A DNA stretch of 64,000 nucleotides from Patellaria atrata CBS 101060 (taxonomy: Eukaryota; Ascomycota; Dothideomycetes; Patellariales; Patellariaceae). Numbering within the stretch: the stretch's first letter is position 1; each line of letters opens with the position of its first letter. The notes beneath the pieces are model-generated. The model had not been told where the DNA came from. It worked only from the letters and a program-made list of their open reading frames with translations, and ran no database searches. Positions 22,545 to 33,875 of this stretch are shown one piece after another. Position numbers and translations under genes: made by a program. The DNA lies in NCBI GenBank assembly GCA_010093705.1, contig MU006092.1, positions 1,136,500 through 1,200,499 of the forward strand, given 5' to 3'.

Positions 22545-24904
22545 TTCCATGCATGGATAGACAGACATATTGCCCTTCTTCTAGTCCATCTCTTTTTTCA
22601 TCACATGTCTTGCCGAGGTGAGCCAGCTATTGGCTCACTGCACTGCTATCACACCTCTACTCTGCTTTTTCAAGCACCTAGTCTTCCGGACATATGCAGT
22701 GTTCCCTCAATAATGAATATTTCTTCCTAAGTCCCTCCGTCATGGTTTGAAGCAGCGGTAGATGTCACTTAAATTTCTGTTCCGTGTGATTTTTAGTCCT
22801 AGTCTTCAAGTTACCTTGCTTCCGGTCAAGCTCCAAGTTGAAAGATGACGAGTCTCCTTAAGTGTGATTGGAACATGCGAAAAGCCCTAACGATGAAGAT
22901 GAGGACGTTCTTTTTGGAGAATGTAAAAATAGTAACAAGCGGGGGTGAAACGGCAGCCTCCCGTCTGGTGCATGACTGGAAATTGAAAGGTGAGAGCTGG
23001 GGCTCCTAGACGCCAAGGAACATGGGTTGATCGAGCTAAAGCCAGCTTGTTGGGGCCATCTTTCGGTCATATTTGCAAAGCTTATTAACACGCTTGTCCA
23101 AATACCCTCCCATTGCTCCTAACGGTCACGCATTTCGTCTAATATTGCTCTCTATCTCATATTGTCCTTTTATCCAGGCCGCTGATTCGCGAATTTTAGC
23201 CTTTCTTTCCTCTCAGCCAGACCATCATGTGGTGCGGAAAGATCATAACATTTCCAAGATCCGGGTTGCCCTCTTTGGAGATAACACAAAACTGTCTGCA
23301 GGAACACAGCCATGTCTATTATCTCCCGATGCCCAGGACAAATCCGTAGACCTGAGGCTAGACCCCTTACCTATGATCGTCCATTTCCCCAATAATCCGT
23401 GTGAACCTTCAGCTCGTGCTCCTTGAACGGGCCAATAACAGCAAAATCAGTTTCACTAGATATCCAGCCATGTAACGACGTCAAACACCAACCATAGACA
23501 TCATATCCTCATCCATGGCATGGGGGCTCAAGTGGCTTGATATCATAGTCACCCACTGTTTTTCCTGACCGGTCCGCATGCTTGGCTTCAGATATTGTGG
23601 TGCTTTTATCAGTATGTGAATCTCTGAGCGTTGTTTCTATTTTCGGATTCCAAGAAAGGATAACTTTGAGAATTTAAACCGCATATAAAATAGTCCCGGT
23701 GTCTCGCTTTCAGACGGATTATTCGGATCCTTTCGGTATCATCATCATTTATCAGTGGAAACTTCATCTGATTCTCTCAATCTATCAAAGTCCTTACGTC
23801 ATTTTTATCTCCTGTCCGTGTGGATTTACTCCACGGCGTGCTCAATTACCGCGATGATGTTCTTATCTCAACATCTTATGACTGCGTTTGCAGAATCTTT
23901 TCGCCTCTTCACACCAAGCAGTATCACATCCGCAGTTCCCTACACGGCAATCTCAACCCACGGAAGCCGCCAGAGTTTTCTATGCACGGACCTCGAGTTT
24001 GGGTTCTCGACCAGAGTGCTCTAGAGCAACTCCATACCCTCTCCCCACGCTCGCACCGCGGCAGCCATACTATTTACCTAAGCAACCGATACCTCCACCT
24101 ACTACTCCTGGGTCTCGATGGCTTTCCCCTACTTTAACTGAGTCTTCTGAGCCTGTAAAGAAGAAACGGATGACCGAGAGCCCTATGCGAGAACCAGGGA
24201 CTTGATGGTTCATACGACTCAGAGGTGGCAATGTACTCGAGCTACTTTCAACGAATGCAACCAGCTGTCACGAGTATATAACGAGCGTCATTCCCCAATG
24301 AGAATCAAAGGGAAACTAAATAGCTAGTTCACGTATGCGAGCAGTTAAATATCGCAGTTGAGACGACTTTCCGTCAGGATTGAACCTCCATTTTTCACCA
24401 CTTGCTTGAGCATGTGAGAGAGCGTTGGGAGAGACTTGAGTTTTGTACCTGTATGCTGCTCAGTGTACGTAGGGTGGAATTTGTACTATACTGCCTTTAA
24501 GGCTCCTACTCAATACTACGAGTTTGCTTTGAGGCCACCTAACCATACGTTCCACTACAACGGACTTCTGAATACTGCACATTTACTAATATCAGTACTA
24601 AATCCAACAAAACTAGCAAAGGCGCGAGATAGATAGTACCATTGATTGTACATTAAACGTACGGCAACTGACCGTGGACAGATGGTGATATTTCTAGCTT
24701 ATAGGTTCAATACACTGAGTTAATATAGTGCTCTAATGGACAATAACAATGAAGATCTTCCTTTAGACTAATTCTCTATAGGCCGTGCAGTTGTTCCATC
24801 GCATCGGGGCTCGTTCCTGCCCCACCATTCTATTCAGACAGCTACAAAACTCCGCAATCGCACCCCACCAGAATAGCTTTTTTCCATCTACATAGTTTTA
24901 CTGA
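22545..24904. other. Long intergenic region, no gene seen
   Basis: About 2.4 kb. Overlapping frames of about 90-105 codons at 23755-24205 lack introns, domains and a preferred frame, so I do not call them genes. No repeat recognised. Confidence 0.45.
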
Positions 24905-25610
24905 ATGTACCAAAGACTCATACTATTATCACCCATTGCTCGTCGATCTAGCTTGTTACTACATATAACTCCTCGTACAGTAACACGATCTCTCCAACAC
25001 AAATTTCTATCTCAATATCATAGAATGTCCGACGTCAAGAAGATCTTTACCGCTGATGCATGCCCTCGTAAGAACATAGTCTTTAATACTCCTGATTCTG
25101 TGCCATTGAGTTAATTCGCATCAATTGTAGCTGCCGGACCCTATGTAAGTATCTTCCCTATAGCACGAGCAGTTACCCTGCGCAGAAGAAGACCTGGCAA
25201 GCTCCATACCAACAAGTCTTCCTAGACTCAAGCAATCGTAGCCAACGGCACCATCTACGTCTCCGGTCAAATCCCAGCCGACAATCAAGGAAATCTGGTA
25301 GAAGGTTCTATCGCGAAGAAGACAGAGACATGCTGCAACAACATCATTTCCATACTGAAAGAGGCGGGAAGTGATATTACCAAGGTTGTCAAGGTATGTT
25401 GAATCATCCGGTGTCTGAGATTATGGAGTATCTTGCGGCTGATGGAATGCACAGGTCAACGTTTTCCTAGATGATATGGCGAATTTCGGCGAGATGAACA
25501 GCACGTATGAGAAATTCTTCGCACATAAACCTGCGAGGAGCTGTGTTGCGGTTAAGCAGCTGCCGAAGGGTGTGCCGGTGGAGATTGAGTGTATTGCATT
25601 GGCAGGGTAG
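24905..25610 (+). CDS. RidA/YjgF family 2-iminobutanoate deaminase, Mmf1/Hmf1-like
   Basis: Exons 24905-25067, 25131-25144, 25226-25393 and 25455-25610 give 166 residues. Exon 2 is a 14-nt microexon that supplies the PAGPY part of the conserved PAGPYTQAI. The rest follows the family: VSGQIPAD, a central VVKVNVFLDDMANF block, and the C-terminal signature ARSCVAVKQLPKGVPVEIECIA. RidA enzymes hydrolyse reactive enamine/imine products of PLP enzymes and protect mitochondria from them. The first 40 residues are rich in Arg, Ser and Leu without acidic residues, as in a mitochondrial presequence. Met41 (25025, MSDVKK) starts a form of about 126 residues, the normal length of the cytosolic enzyme. 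Confidence 0.93.
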
Positions 25611-27089
25611 GTGTGTGAGAGTGAAGGTATGCGCGAGAGTCACTGCTTCATGAGGGTTGCACTGATTCTCCTGTTGAAGTGATTGAGGCTATGTACAGTA
25701 CAAGAACTAATCATATTCATAGACCGAGGACTCAAAAATTGTAGATCGAAAAGTCGAATTCAATCAAAAGTCTTCTACCCCTGATTTGTGTGCATATGGG
25801 TATGACTGGTTTCCGGTGCGTGAACTCAGTCAGAGCTGAGTTTGTAAAATACGACGACACAGAACCGCTTGACTGCCTTTTCAAAGCTATTGAATCTAAA
25901 ATCACTGGAACCATGCACTATGGATCTCTCTTGATGTTGATACTGTTACTCTCAGGCGTTTCAGGGTGGGTAGCTCCGCAAGGCTGGACAGAAACATGAA
26001 TCCGTAAATGCAGAGACTATCCTATTACATGCTCCCCAAAGATGACAGACAAGGTTGGACTCGAAGCCGAATAACGCTATCCGGGTAGATGGATCTATTG
26101 TAAGAATCATAAAGTATGGATACGATCAGAACACGGTCAGCCAGAAGTGGTTACACCGTGGAACACCAACGACGGAAGAAAGGGGAAAGTAAATAAATGT
26201 TTGAAATGTAAGCATCCCATATACGTGAATTGCAAGAAGGCAGAACGTTACGAGCCAGGAAAGCAGTCTAGATATTACATCCGTAAGGAAAGAGATCAAT
26301 ATGCCTATTTTCACAGAATCCTGCTTAAATACTTGGACTAGAGACGTCTCCACTCTTTTCACAAAACATTTCACAAAACATTTCACACAAAATCTACACT
26401 ACTTATCCCTTCTTCCGCGTTAGCGCTCATCTCTCTTGTACAGTGCCTCTTCAATCAAAGAGCCTGACTTTGCTGCAGAAGACGTAGAGACTGTATAACA
26501 CTCTTGGGGTGGAACAAAATCGAAGCGTATGAGACACCCCTTGCACCCGAATGTGCAAATAGTGTGAAAACGGCACGAGAAAAGAACCGTGAAAAAGACC
26601 AAAATGTACCGAAACACTGGATACGTAGAAAGTGAGTGACTGTGCAAGCCAGATGGGTAGGACCGAAACGTAGAAATTGTGTACACGGTGAGCACTACTG
26701 GGTGAGAAGACCTGATGCAGCTTGAATGTGAAAGTACCTAAGCCCGTACCGTAGATTCGGTATACAGCAACAAAAAGTGCGAAATGTGAAGTTGAACCAG
26801 GAAGAAACACGAGGCAAGAGGTTCGATGTTGTCCCCGCCAAGCCCTGTCCCTGCCAAGCTCCCGCAACCCCTGTTTTCCCTAAACCGTTTCGGGTACTCT
26901 GTTTTCCACTAAGCGAAACCCAGCAACATCATCACAAGCAAAACACCGAGAAACCTACAAACTCTCCTAAGAACTCCCACACCTAAGCTTCCTCCCATAC
27001 ACGAACCTTGGACTTTCCATAACATCTATTACGGATCCTGGAGGTATCCTAATATCATACTCACTATTTTGTTTCCTCCGTCGCCTTTC
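25611..27089. other. Mostly intergenic, one weak small-protein candidate
   Basis: Lies between ridA and the kinesin gene. Apart from the candidate at 25913-26341 (listed separately), no gene is seen. The last 200 bp before 27090 are C/A-rich and likely hold the kinesin promoter and 5' UTR. Confidence 0.45.
25913..26341 (+). CDS. Candidate small secreted protein (weak)
   Basis: An ATG at 25913 begins MHYGSLLMLILLLSGVSG, which looks like a signal peptide. A further open frame at 26075-26341 holds WIYCKNHKVW and a CLKCKHPIYVNCKK cysteine cluster and ends at TAG. The two are in different frames and need one or two introns; a GTGGGT donor just after the hydrophobic stretch and a GCAG acceptor near 26014 are possible, but the middle junction is not convincing. 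No family is recognised. It could be an effector-like secreted protein or chance. Confidence 0.2.
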
Positions 27090-30000
27090 ATGATGGCCGT
27101 TGTCCCCGATGGGGCTTCCTCGATCTCCGTCACGGTTAGAGTCCGCCCGTTTACGATTCGCGAAGCGGCTCAGCTCACGAAGGCGGATGATTCAGTGCTG
27201 TTTCTTGGTGATGGGAGTTTGGCTGGTGTTCCTACTCCTAAACTGAACTCTAAAGGCATTCGTTCTGTCATCAAGGTCGTGGATGAGAAGTGTTTGTAAG
27301 TCAACAACACATCACCAATTGGGTTATATATCAGCATGATGTGAATTGATGCTGATTTTATGATGTAGGGTATTCGATCCACCGGAAGATAGCCCCGTCC
27401 AGAAATTCTCCAGGAGTGTTGTCCCGAATGGGAAGAGAGTAAAGGATCAGACATTCGCGTTCGATAGGGTGTTTGATGATAATACGAGCCAAGGAGATGT
27501 TTATGAATCGACGACCAAACCATTACTTGATAGTGTATTGGATGGGTATAATGCTACGGTCTTTGCTTATGGTGCTACGGGCTGTGGGAAGACGCATACC
27601 ATCACGTAGGCCTTTCTATCGGAATGATGAATAGTAATACTGACTTGAGTAGTGGTACCGTACAACAACCTGGAATAATTTTCCTGACGATGCAAGAACT
27701 TTTCGAGAGGATAGGAGAAAGGTCAGATGAGAAGGTCACCGAGATTTCGCTTTCTTATCTCGAGATTTACAATGAGACGATCAGAGATTTGCTGGTTCCA
27801 GGCGGAAGTAAACAAGGTCTTATGCTACGAGAGGATGCGAATCAAGCGGTCTCTGTCGCAGGATTGTCAAGTCATCATCCACAAAATGTGAGTTGTTATT
27901 CACGTGTATGAGTACGAGTTGCTAATTTGATTTATAGGTTCAAGAAGTTATGGATATGATCGTACGAGGCAACGAATATCGCACAATGTCTCCCACCGAA
28001 GCTAACGCAACATCTTCACGTTCACACGCCGTCCTACAAATCAACTTATCCTCGAAAGACCGCAATGCGGATGTCAATGAACCGCATACCATGGCTACCC
28101 TTAGCATAATAGATCTTGCAGGTAGTGAAAGGGCAAGCGCGACTAAGAACCGAGGCGAACGGCTGATCGAAGGTGCCAATATCAACAAGTCTCTTCTTGC
28201 TCTAGGAAGTTGCATCAACGCATTATGCGATCCTCGCAAACGTAACCACGTCCCATACCGTAACTCAAAACTCACGCGATTACTCAAGTTCTCTTTGGGT
28301 GGAAACTGCAAAACTGTCATGATTGTCTGTGTCAGTCCTTCGAGCGCACACTTCGATGAGACACAAAACACACTCCGTTATGCCAATCGTGCGAAGAATA
28401 TTCAGACAAAGGTGACGAGGAATGTGTTCAATGTTAATCGTCATGTCAAGGATTTCTTGAAGAAGATTGATGAGCAAATGGCCATGATTAACGAACTGAA
28501 ACAGCAACAGAAAGACTATGAAGGTCAAGCATTCATTAAGTTCCGAAAGCAAAGTGAAAAGCGAGAAGGCATGGCGAAAGAGGGTATACAGCGAATCAGG
28601 GCAGCATACGAACATTCATCTAGCGAACGACAAGAGAGGACGAACCACATGAAGAAGTTGCGTCAAATAGAAAGACGCATCTCTATGATACAGGCCTGGG
28701 TTGCTGGCTTCGACACTGTGTGCGAATCTAGGGAAGATGAAGAACCACCCAAAGGTCTAGTCGCAATGAGGAAGACCGCGGTAGGCATACTTGCAGAGTT
28801 AGAGGGTAGTCGACAACATTACCATCAACGCATCGCGAGAAACAACTGGGACCGCGCAATCGAGACTGCCCTTCAAACCGGGCTCCGCCAGCTCAAAGAC
28901 GCGGACGGCATAGGGGATGGGAGCGAGATTACCAGCTTGGTGCGTGAAGCCGAACTGCTCAAATCCATCGCAGACCGCGAAGCCTATACCAGTGTTCTCG
29001 AGCAGGACAAAGGTGGCGATGCAGCGATCGTGCAGGTTTTGCTACAGGCGCATTTTGAGACTGTTGCGATATTAGGGCAGATTATAATCATGGATGAAGA
29101 AGAAGCGGTGCAAGCAGCGAGAAATGTACTAGGCAAGATTATTACAAGTTGCGAAGCAGCGAGTAGTCAGGTTATCAAACCAGATGGTGGATTGCCCGTG
29201 ACCGAGATGTTTCCCCCGACTGCACGAGGGACGCCGAAGAGGAGGAAAGGGGCAGCGACCTTAGCCGGGCCGAGTCCAATGAAGGTTCCTGCGATGGCAG
29301 CAATTTCAAGGCTACAACTTTCAGATTCCTCACAGCTTGGTTCATCCCCGATGAAAGCATCTCCCCGACGCCGAAAGCTAGGAGGCGTCAAGAAAGGCGT
29401 CCAATTCACGCCAAAGAAGAAGAGTCCAGTCAAAGGCATCAAACGCGGCGTTCGATGGCGAGACGACACCGAAGACGGCACCCTCGTCGAATTCGACGCG
29501 ACACCCCAACCCATTCAATCCACACCCGAAATCTCCACCGACGTGGTCCTCCCCGCTCCTCAATTCATCGCCGCGGCCGCCCTGACCATGGGAATCAACG
29601 ACGCTCCATCAGACGGTTCATCGCCCCTCCCCCCGCCTCCGGAAACAACCCTCGACCTCAAACCCGCGCAGCGGAACTCGAGGTTCCAGACGGGCTTCCT
29701 GAGCAAGAAAAACGAAGGCTCCCCTCCTCCACCTACGCTCTCTAATATCGGCCTCACCTTCTCGTCGGACGAAGACACATCCCCCCTCCGCGAACTCGAG
29801 CCGAATAAACTAAACCAGCGCTCTCCTCTCTCTATCGTCCACTCTACCTCCGCAGGGGAGAATCAGCAACCTAGGTACGAAACAGCTAGTTCGGGTTCCG
29901 ACACAGAGAGAGCGTGGAAACCGGACCAGTCTGAAGCGCGCAAGATCCGCTCCGCTTTGAAACGCTCTTCCACCTCTAACTCTTCTTCCACACACACCCA

Positions 30001-30286
30001 TGTCCAGCAGAACGCCGTGAGACGCGATCGCAGACGCAGTCCCACCGCCACTTCAGCGGGTTCTCCGCCATCAGATGGTATCTTTTCCGCCAGCCATGCG
30101 CGCAGGATGGTCAGGGCGGAACGGGATAGTGCGGGGAGTGTGTTGTCGCCTAGAACCGCGATGGTAAGTAAGGGACGTAGGGTTACGGTTGTGGGGGGCG
30201 AGGAGAGGAGGGAGGGTTTGGTTGGAAGCGCAGGGATTAGGGGAAGGGGAAGTTTGGCCGGTGGGGTTGGGGGAAAGTGGCGGTAG
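27090..30286 (+). CDS. Kinesin-8 motor (Kip3 / Klp5-Klp6 type)
   Basis: Exons 27090-27295, 27369-27605, 27653-27887 and 27938-30286 give 1008 residues; an ATG seven codons upstream (27069) is possible. The motor domain occupies about residues 10-400: ATP-binding YGATGCGKTHT (about 136-146), switch I NATSSRSHAV, switch II DLAGSERAS and the microtubule-binding HVPYRNSKLTRLLKFSLGG. GATGCGKT and the neck LRYANRAKNIQTKVTRN fit kinesin-8, which moves to plus ends and shortens microtubules in mitosis and nuclear positioning. A coiled coil follows (about 410-470). The C-terminal third is basic and Ser/Pro-rich with KGVQFTPKKKSPVKGIKRGV, like the second microtubule-binding tail of this class. All splices join conserved blocks in frame. 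Confidence 0.93.
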
Positions 30287-30757
30287 GGTGGGTATGTTGT
30301 TGTTCGTGTATAGGTGGTGAGGATGGCATTGTTGGCGCTGCGTTGGAGTTTGCGCGGACAGGTCATGGATTCGGCGCTTAGATGCTTAGAGGGATCGGAA
30401 GGGTGTCTGGTGTTTCGTGTCGAGGTGCTTACTCTGTTTATTTGGTTCTTGCTTCTTGTATATTATCGGACAGGAATTGCACATGTCACACCTTTCTAAC
30501 AAACTCCGCCTTGTTTGTTATTTCTTCTATCTGGATCTCCTTCGAACCACAAGCTAGCACGGCTTCAGATCCCAGTCATCTCTACTTAATTTTAATATAT
30601 ATATATATACATATTATAAATCAAAAGGTTATGTAAAGCAAGCCGGTGTTTGGTTTCATCCCCGTTTCCAGCATCCCAATCCAGACTACCCTCAACAGTC
30701 AACCACACACTGATGACAAACCCCGCGGGCCCACAAAACCTTTCAGGGACAATAATA
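30287..30757. other. Intergenic between convergent genes
   Basis: Shared 3' flank of the kinesin and PLP-enzyme genes. It holds a short AT dinucleotide run around 30593-30609. Nothing else is seen. Confidence 0.6.
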
Positions 30758-32173
30758 CTACTCCCCCTCGTGCACCAACCCCCTCATCGCCCTCCTCAAA
30801 TCCCCCCTCAAATCCTCCCAGCTCTCAACCCCGACACTGACCCTCAAAAGACACGGATCGACGTTCTTATCGCTCATGCGGCGCCACTCGATCAAACTCT
30901 CCACACCGCCCAAACTGGTAGCGTGATGGAAGAGCTTCAGTTTCCCCGGCAGCCGCTTCGCGAAGTCGGGCGTGCGCATCGTGAGGGCGAAAACTGGGGC
31001 GCCGCCGTGGGGCATTTGCGCTTTCAGCCACGGCGAGGGGGGCTGGAGGGAGGAGTGTTGGACGCGGGCGACGGTTTGTCGGATGAGTTCTCGATCGCTT
31101 TCGCCGGCGTCCCCAGCCACCTCGAGGCCTCCGGCCAGCCATGCGACCAGCTCTTCCGCGCTCTCCGATTGTCGCCGCACGCGCAGTTCCAGCGTGCGCA
31201 GCGAGCGGACCCCCAGCCACGCCTCCAAACCCCCCATGACAGAGCCCAGAAACACGCGCTCGGAGACGAGGCCGGCCCACCACTCTCTCCTGCGCACGAC
31301 GAGCACACCGCAGAGCATATCGGAGTGTCCGCCTAGGTACTTGGTCCCAGAATGCAATACCACGTCTGCGTGTTGCTCAAACGGGTCTTGCAGCCCGGGT
31401 GGGCCGAAGGTGGAATCGACGCACAGATACGCGCCCCTCGCATGGACCCGCGCCGCCATCGCGGCAATATCGGAGGCTTCGCCGGTCGGGTTGAGGGGCG
31501 TTTCGAGGTGAACCAAATCGCCGGTTCCCAGGCCCGCGGCGTCCCAGGCGGTTTCGGCGAAGTCGACGATGCGGAGGGTGGGGTTGAGTTTGCGGTGCAG
31601 GGCGAGGACGCCGTGGGAGCCGTGGTAGCCGTTGCGGATTGCGATGACGCGGGGGGAGAGGTGGACGAGGAGGGCGTGGAGCGCCGAGAGGCCGGATGTG
31701 TAGGTTATTGCGTGTCCGTGCAGGAGGGCGGAGAGGAGGGTCTCGAGGCGGGTGGTTGTGGGGGAGGAGAGGCGGGAGTAGATGTGCGGGAGGGTGGAGG
31801 GGTCGGTGATCTGGGTTGTCAGTTTGTTTGTTTGGGGGGGGTGGGAAGAAAGGGGTTAGAGATAGGGGTTTAGGGCGAAACGGAATAATGAGGGAAAGGA
31901 AGTATGTAGGGTAAGAGAGATACACACGTTTTCCTCGTCCACGGGCTCTAAGTTGTCGTACCGGAAGGTCGTCGAGACGTGCATTGCGGGCGCGACGTCG
32001 GCGTAGTAGTTTCCCGCATCGTCTGCGTGTACGGCGAGAGTAGAAGGGGCCCATTGCTCTTTTAGTTCCCATGAATTCTCATCCCCGTTTGCATTTTGGG
32101 AAGATGAGGTGGACACGCCTTTTGCCCTATCTAGAGGCGACGCGGTGTCTACTGTGATGGTAGGGTCTGGCAT
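30758..32173 (-). CDS. Trans-sulfuration PLP enzyme (cystathionine gamma-synthase / beta-lyase family)
   Basis: Exons 32173-31928 and 31810-30758 give 432 residues. The fold-type I signature is clear: ApmHVSTTFRYD near residue 65, YSRLSSPTTTRLE after the intron, ETPLNPTG (about 185), and the PLP-lysine stretch VVLHSGTKYLGGHSD with Lys239. The C-terminal block ATSLGGVESLIEWR, which binds the substrate carboxylate in the family, is present. Family enzymes cleave or make cystathionine and related thioethers in methionine/cysteine metabolism; reaction specificity cannot be read here. It resembles the less-studied fungal YHR112C-like members as much as true cystathionine gamma-synthase. Exon 2 is much richer in G+C than its flanks, and long open frames occur on both strands over it. 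Confidence 0.87.
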
Positions 32174-32918
32174 TTTTCTTTTTTTTTTTTTTTATATAAG
32201 AGACGAGATGGACTCAGAAATAGAAGATAACTTGTCTATGAAGCTATTCAATATGACTGCTGATGGAGAAAACCTGCTTATTATGAAGATAGAGTGGATA
32301 TGATGATGTTGTTAGGAAAAGTCGAGTGCAGAAACCTTCAATTGCAAAAAACACATTATATACTTCCCCTTACGTGAAGCATTTGAGGAAAATTTCTTGC
32401 TCAATCGCGCCCTATTGTGTCATTGTAGAGGGGGTCATTGTGGTTGGGGAGATCGGAGGTAGGTCGGAGTTTAGACCAGACGGGAACTGAATGGTGGGGT
32501 GAATCGGATGGAATGGAGGGGTAGAATTCTCTTCTTCAAGCGCTATGAGACCGGTAGGTAGAACAATTCAAAGAAAGACTATGATGGTGTTTCTCCTTGT
32601 ATATAACAGACTGATACTTTTAGTATAATCAGACGTTTGATAATTGAGAGATTCGGTTTTGATGGTTATGGAACCCGTAAGGATGGGAGTCATAACATCA
32701 TGCTCACAGTGCCCCGCATCGACAGAATAAATCACAGATTTAGCACCTCATTGATGGATCAGAAAATAACAGCAACTGATTCAGATTACCAATATATCGT
32801 TGCTATCGAGGATGACATTTTGGGTAGCATAACCTCTATCAAAACCGCCGCCGAAGGATTGATGGAGACGACGATTTTCTCGGTACTCTGACCACTCCAC
32901 AAACATCGACGCGGCCAT
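32174..32918. other. Intergenic, promoter of the PLP enzyme
   Basis: A long T run with one C interruption sits just upstream of the PLP-enzyme ATG (about 32174-32193), as is common in fungal promoters. No gene is seen in the rest. Confidence 0.55.
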
Positions 32919-33875
32919 TTACTCTGCGCCAGCGCCGACGATGGTTGGAGGACCATCCTTGTACTTGATCGCACCAGAGTTGCTACCGCAAGCCTCGATG
33001 GCACGAACGACCTTGTAAGACTCTACATCACCATCGGGCACACTGCCGAAGACGACGTGCTTTCCATCCAGCCAGCTGGTGACGACGGTGGTGACGAAGA
33101 ATTGAGAGCCGTTACTATTCATACATTGTCAGACCTATGTACTCATTTATGAGGGGTCATGATAGAAGGCTTACGTGTTGGGACCGGCGTTCGCCATCGA
33201 GAGGAGGAAGGGCTTGTTGTGGGTCAACTTGAAGTTCTCGTCTGCGAACTTCTCACCGTAGATGGACTTCCCTCCGGTACCCTGATGAAGCAGATAGATT
33301 AGTGATTGTTCTAGAGGAAGATGGCGCCAAGATGAGTGTGTCGGATTGGATCACTTACGTTACCGCGGGTGAAGTCACCACCCTGAAGCATGAACTGGGG
33401 AATGACACGGTGGAACTTTGAACCCTGGTATCCAAAGCCCTTCTCACCGGTGCAGAGAGCACGGAAGTTTTCTACAGTCTTAGGGACGACATCATCGTAG
33501 AGCTCGAAGTTGATGCGACCGGATTGCTCTGAAAGAGGGGAGATGTCAGTTTTGATATAGCATAATAGAATGAAGTATATCTTGACATAGGGCGATCCCT
33601 CAAGGGGCTTGATGATGAACGACAGCTTCGTTGAACTGCAGGTCCGGTCTATGGGAAGACTTACCTTTTACTTGGCCCTGGCTGGTAATATTGCCCTTCT
33701 GGTCAACAGAGATCTCGGGTCCCTTCCATTGAACATCAAAGTATGCCTTGACTGTCATATTTGCGGATGAAGCGTGGAAGTATCTTGGTTTGATGGATAA
33801 AGGTGAGGAAGATTGTTGAGTTCGTGGGAGAAGAGATTTGGTGGCGGAGGAGAAAGTGTAGAGAGAACCCCGCAT
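32919..33875 (-). CDS. Cyclophilin, peptidyl-prolyl cis-trans isomerase
   Basis: Exons 33875-33665, 33528-33359, 33281-33175 and 33114-32919 give 227 residues. The CypA-type domain is complete: [38 protein letters not shown] with the catalytic Arg, GPNTNGSQFF across the third intron, and [10 protein letters not shown]. It catalyses proline isomerisation in folding and is the cyclosporin A target. The first 39 residues are Ser/Arg/Lys-rich with no acidic residue and end near RYFHASSAN, like a mitochondrial presequence. Met40 (33758, [11 protein letters not shown]) would start a cytosolic form. In Neurospora one gene is known to make both mitochondrial and cytosolic cyclophilin, and this architecture fits. 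Confidence 0.97.

Noticed and set aside
23755-24205. Three overlapping frames of about 90-105 codons
   Set aside because: No frame is preferred, no introns or domains, and no signal of a start; likely chance.
30650-32072. Long open frames on the other strand and in other frames over the PLP enzyme exon
   Set aside because: They are a by-product of the G+C-rich exon (stop codons are rare there); the PLP frame alone carries family motifs.
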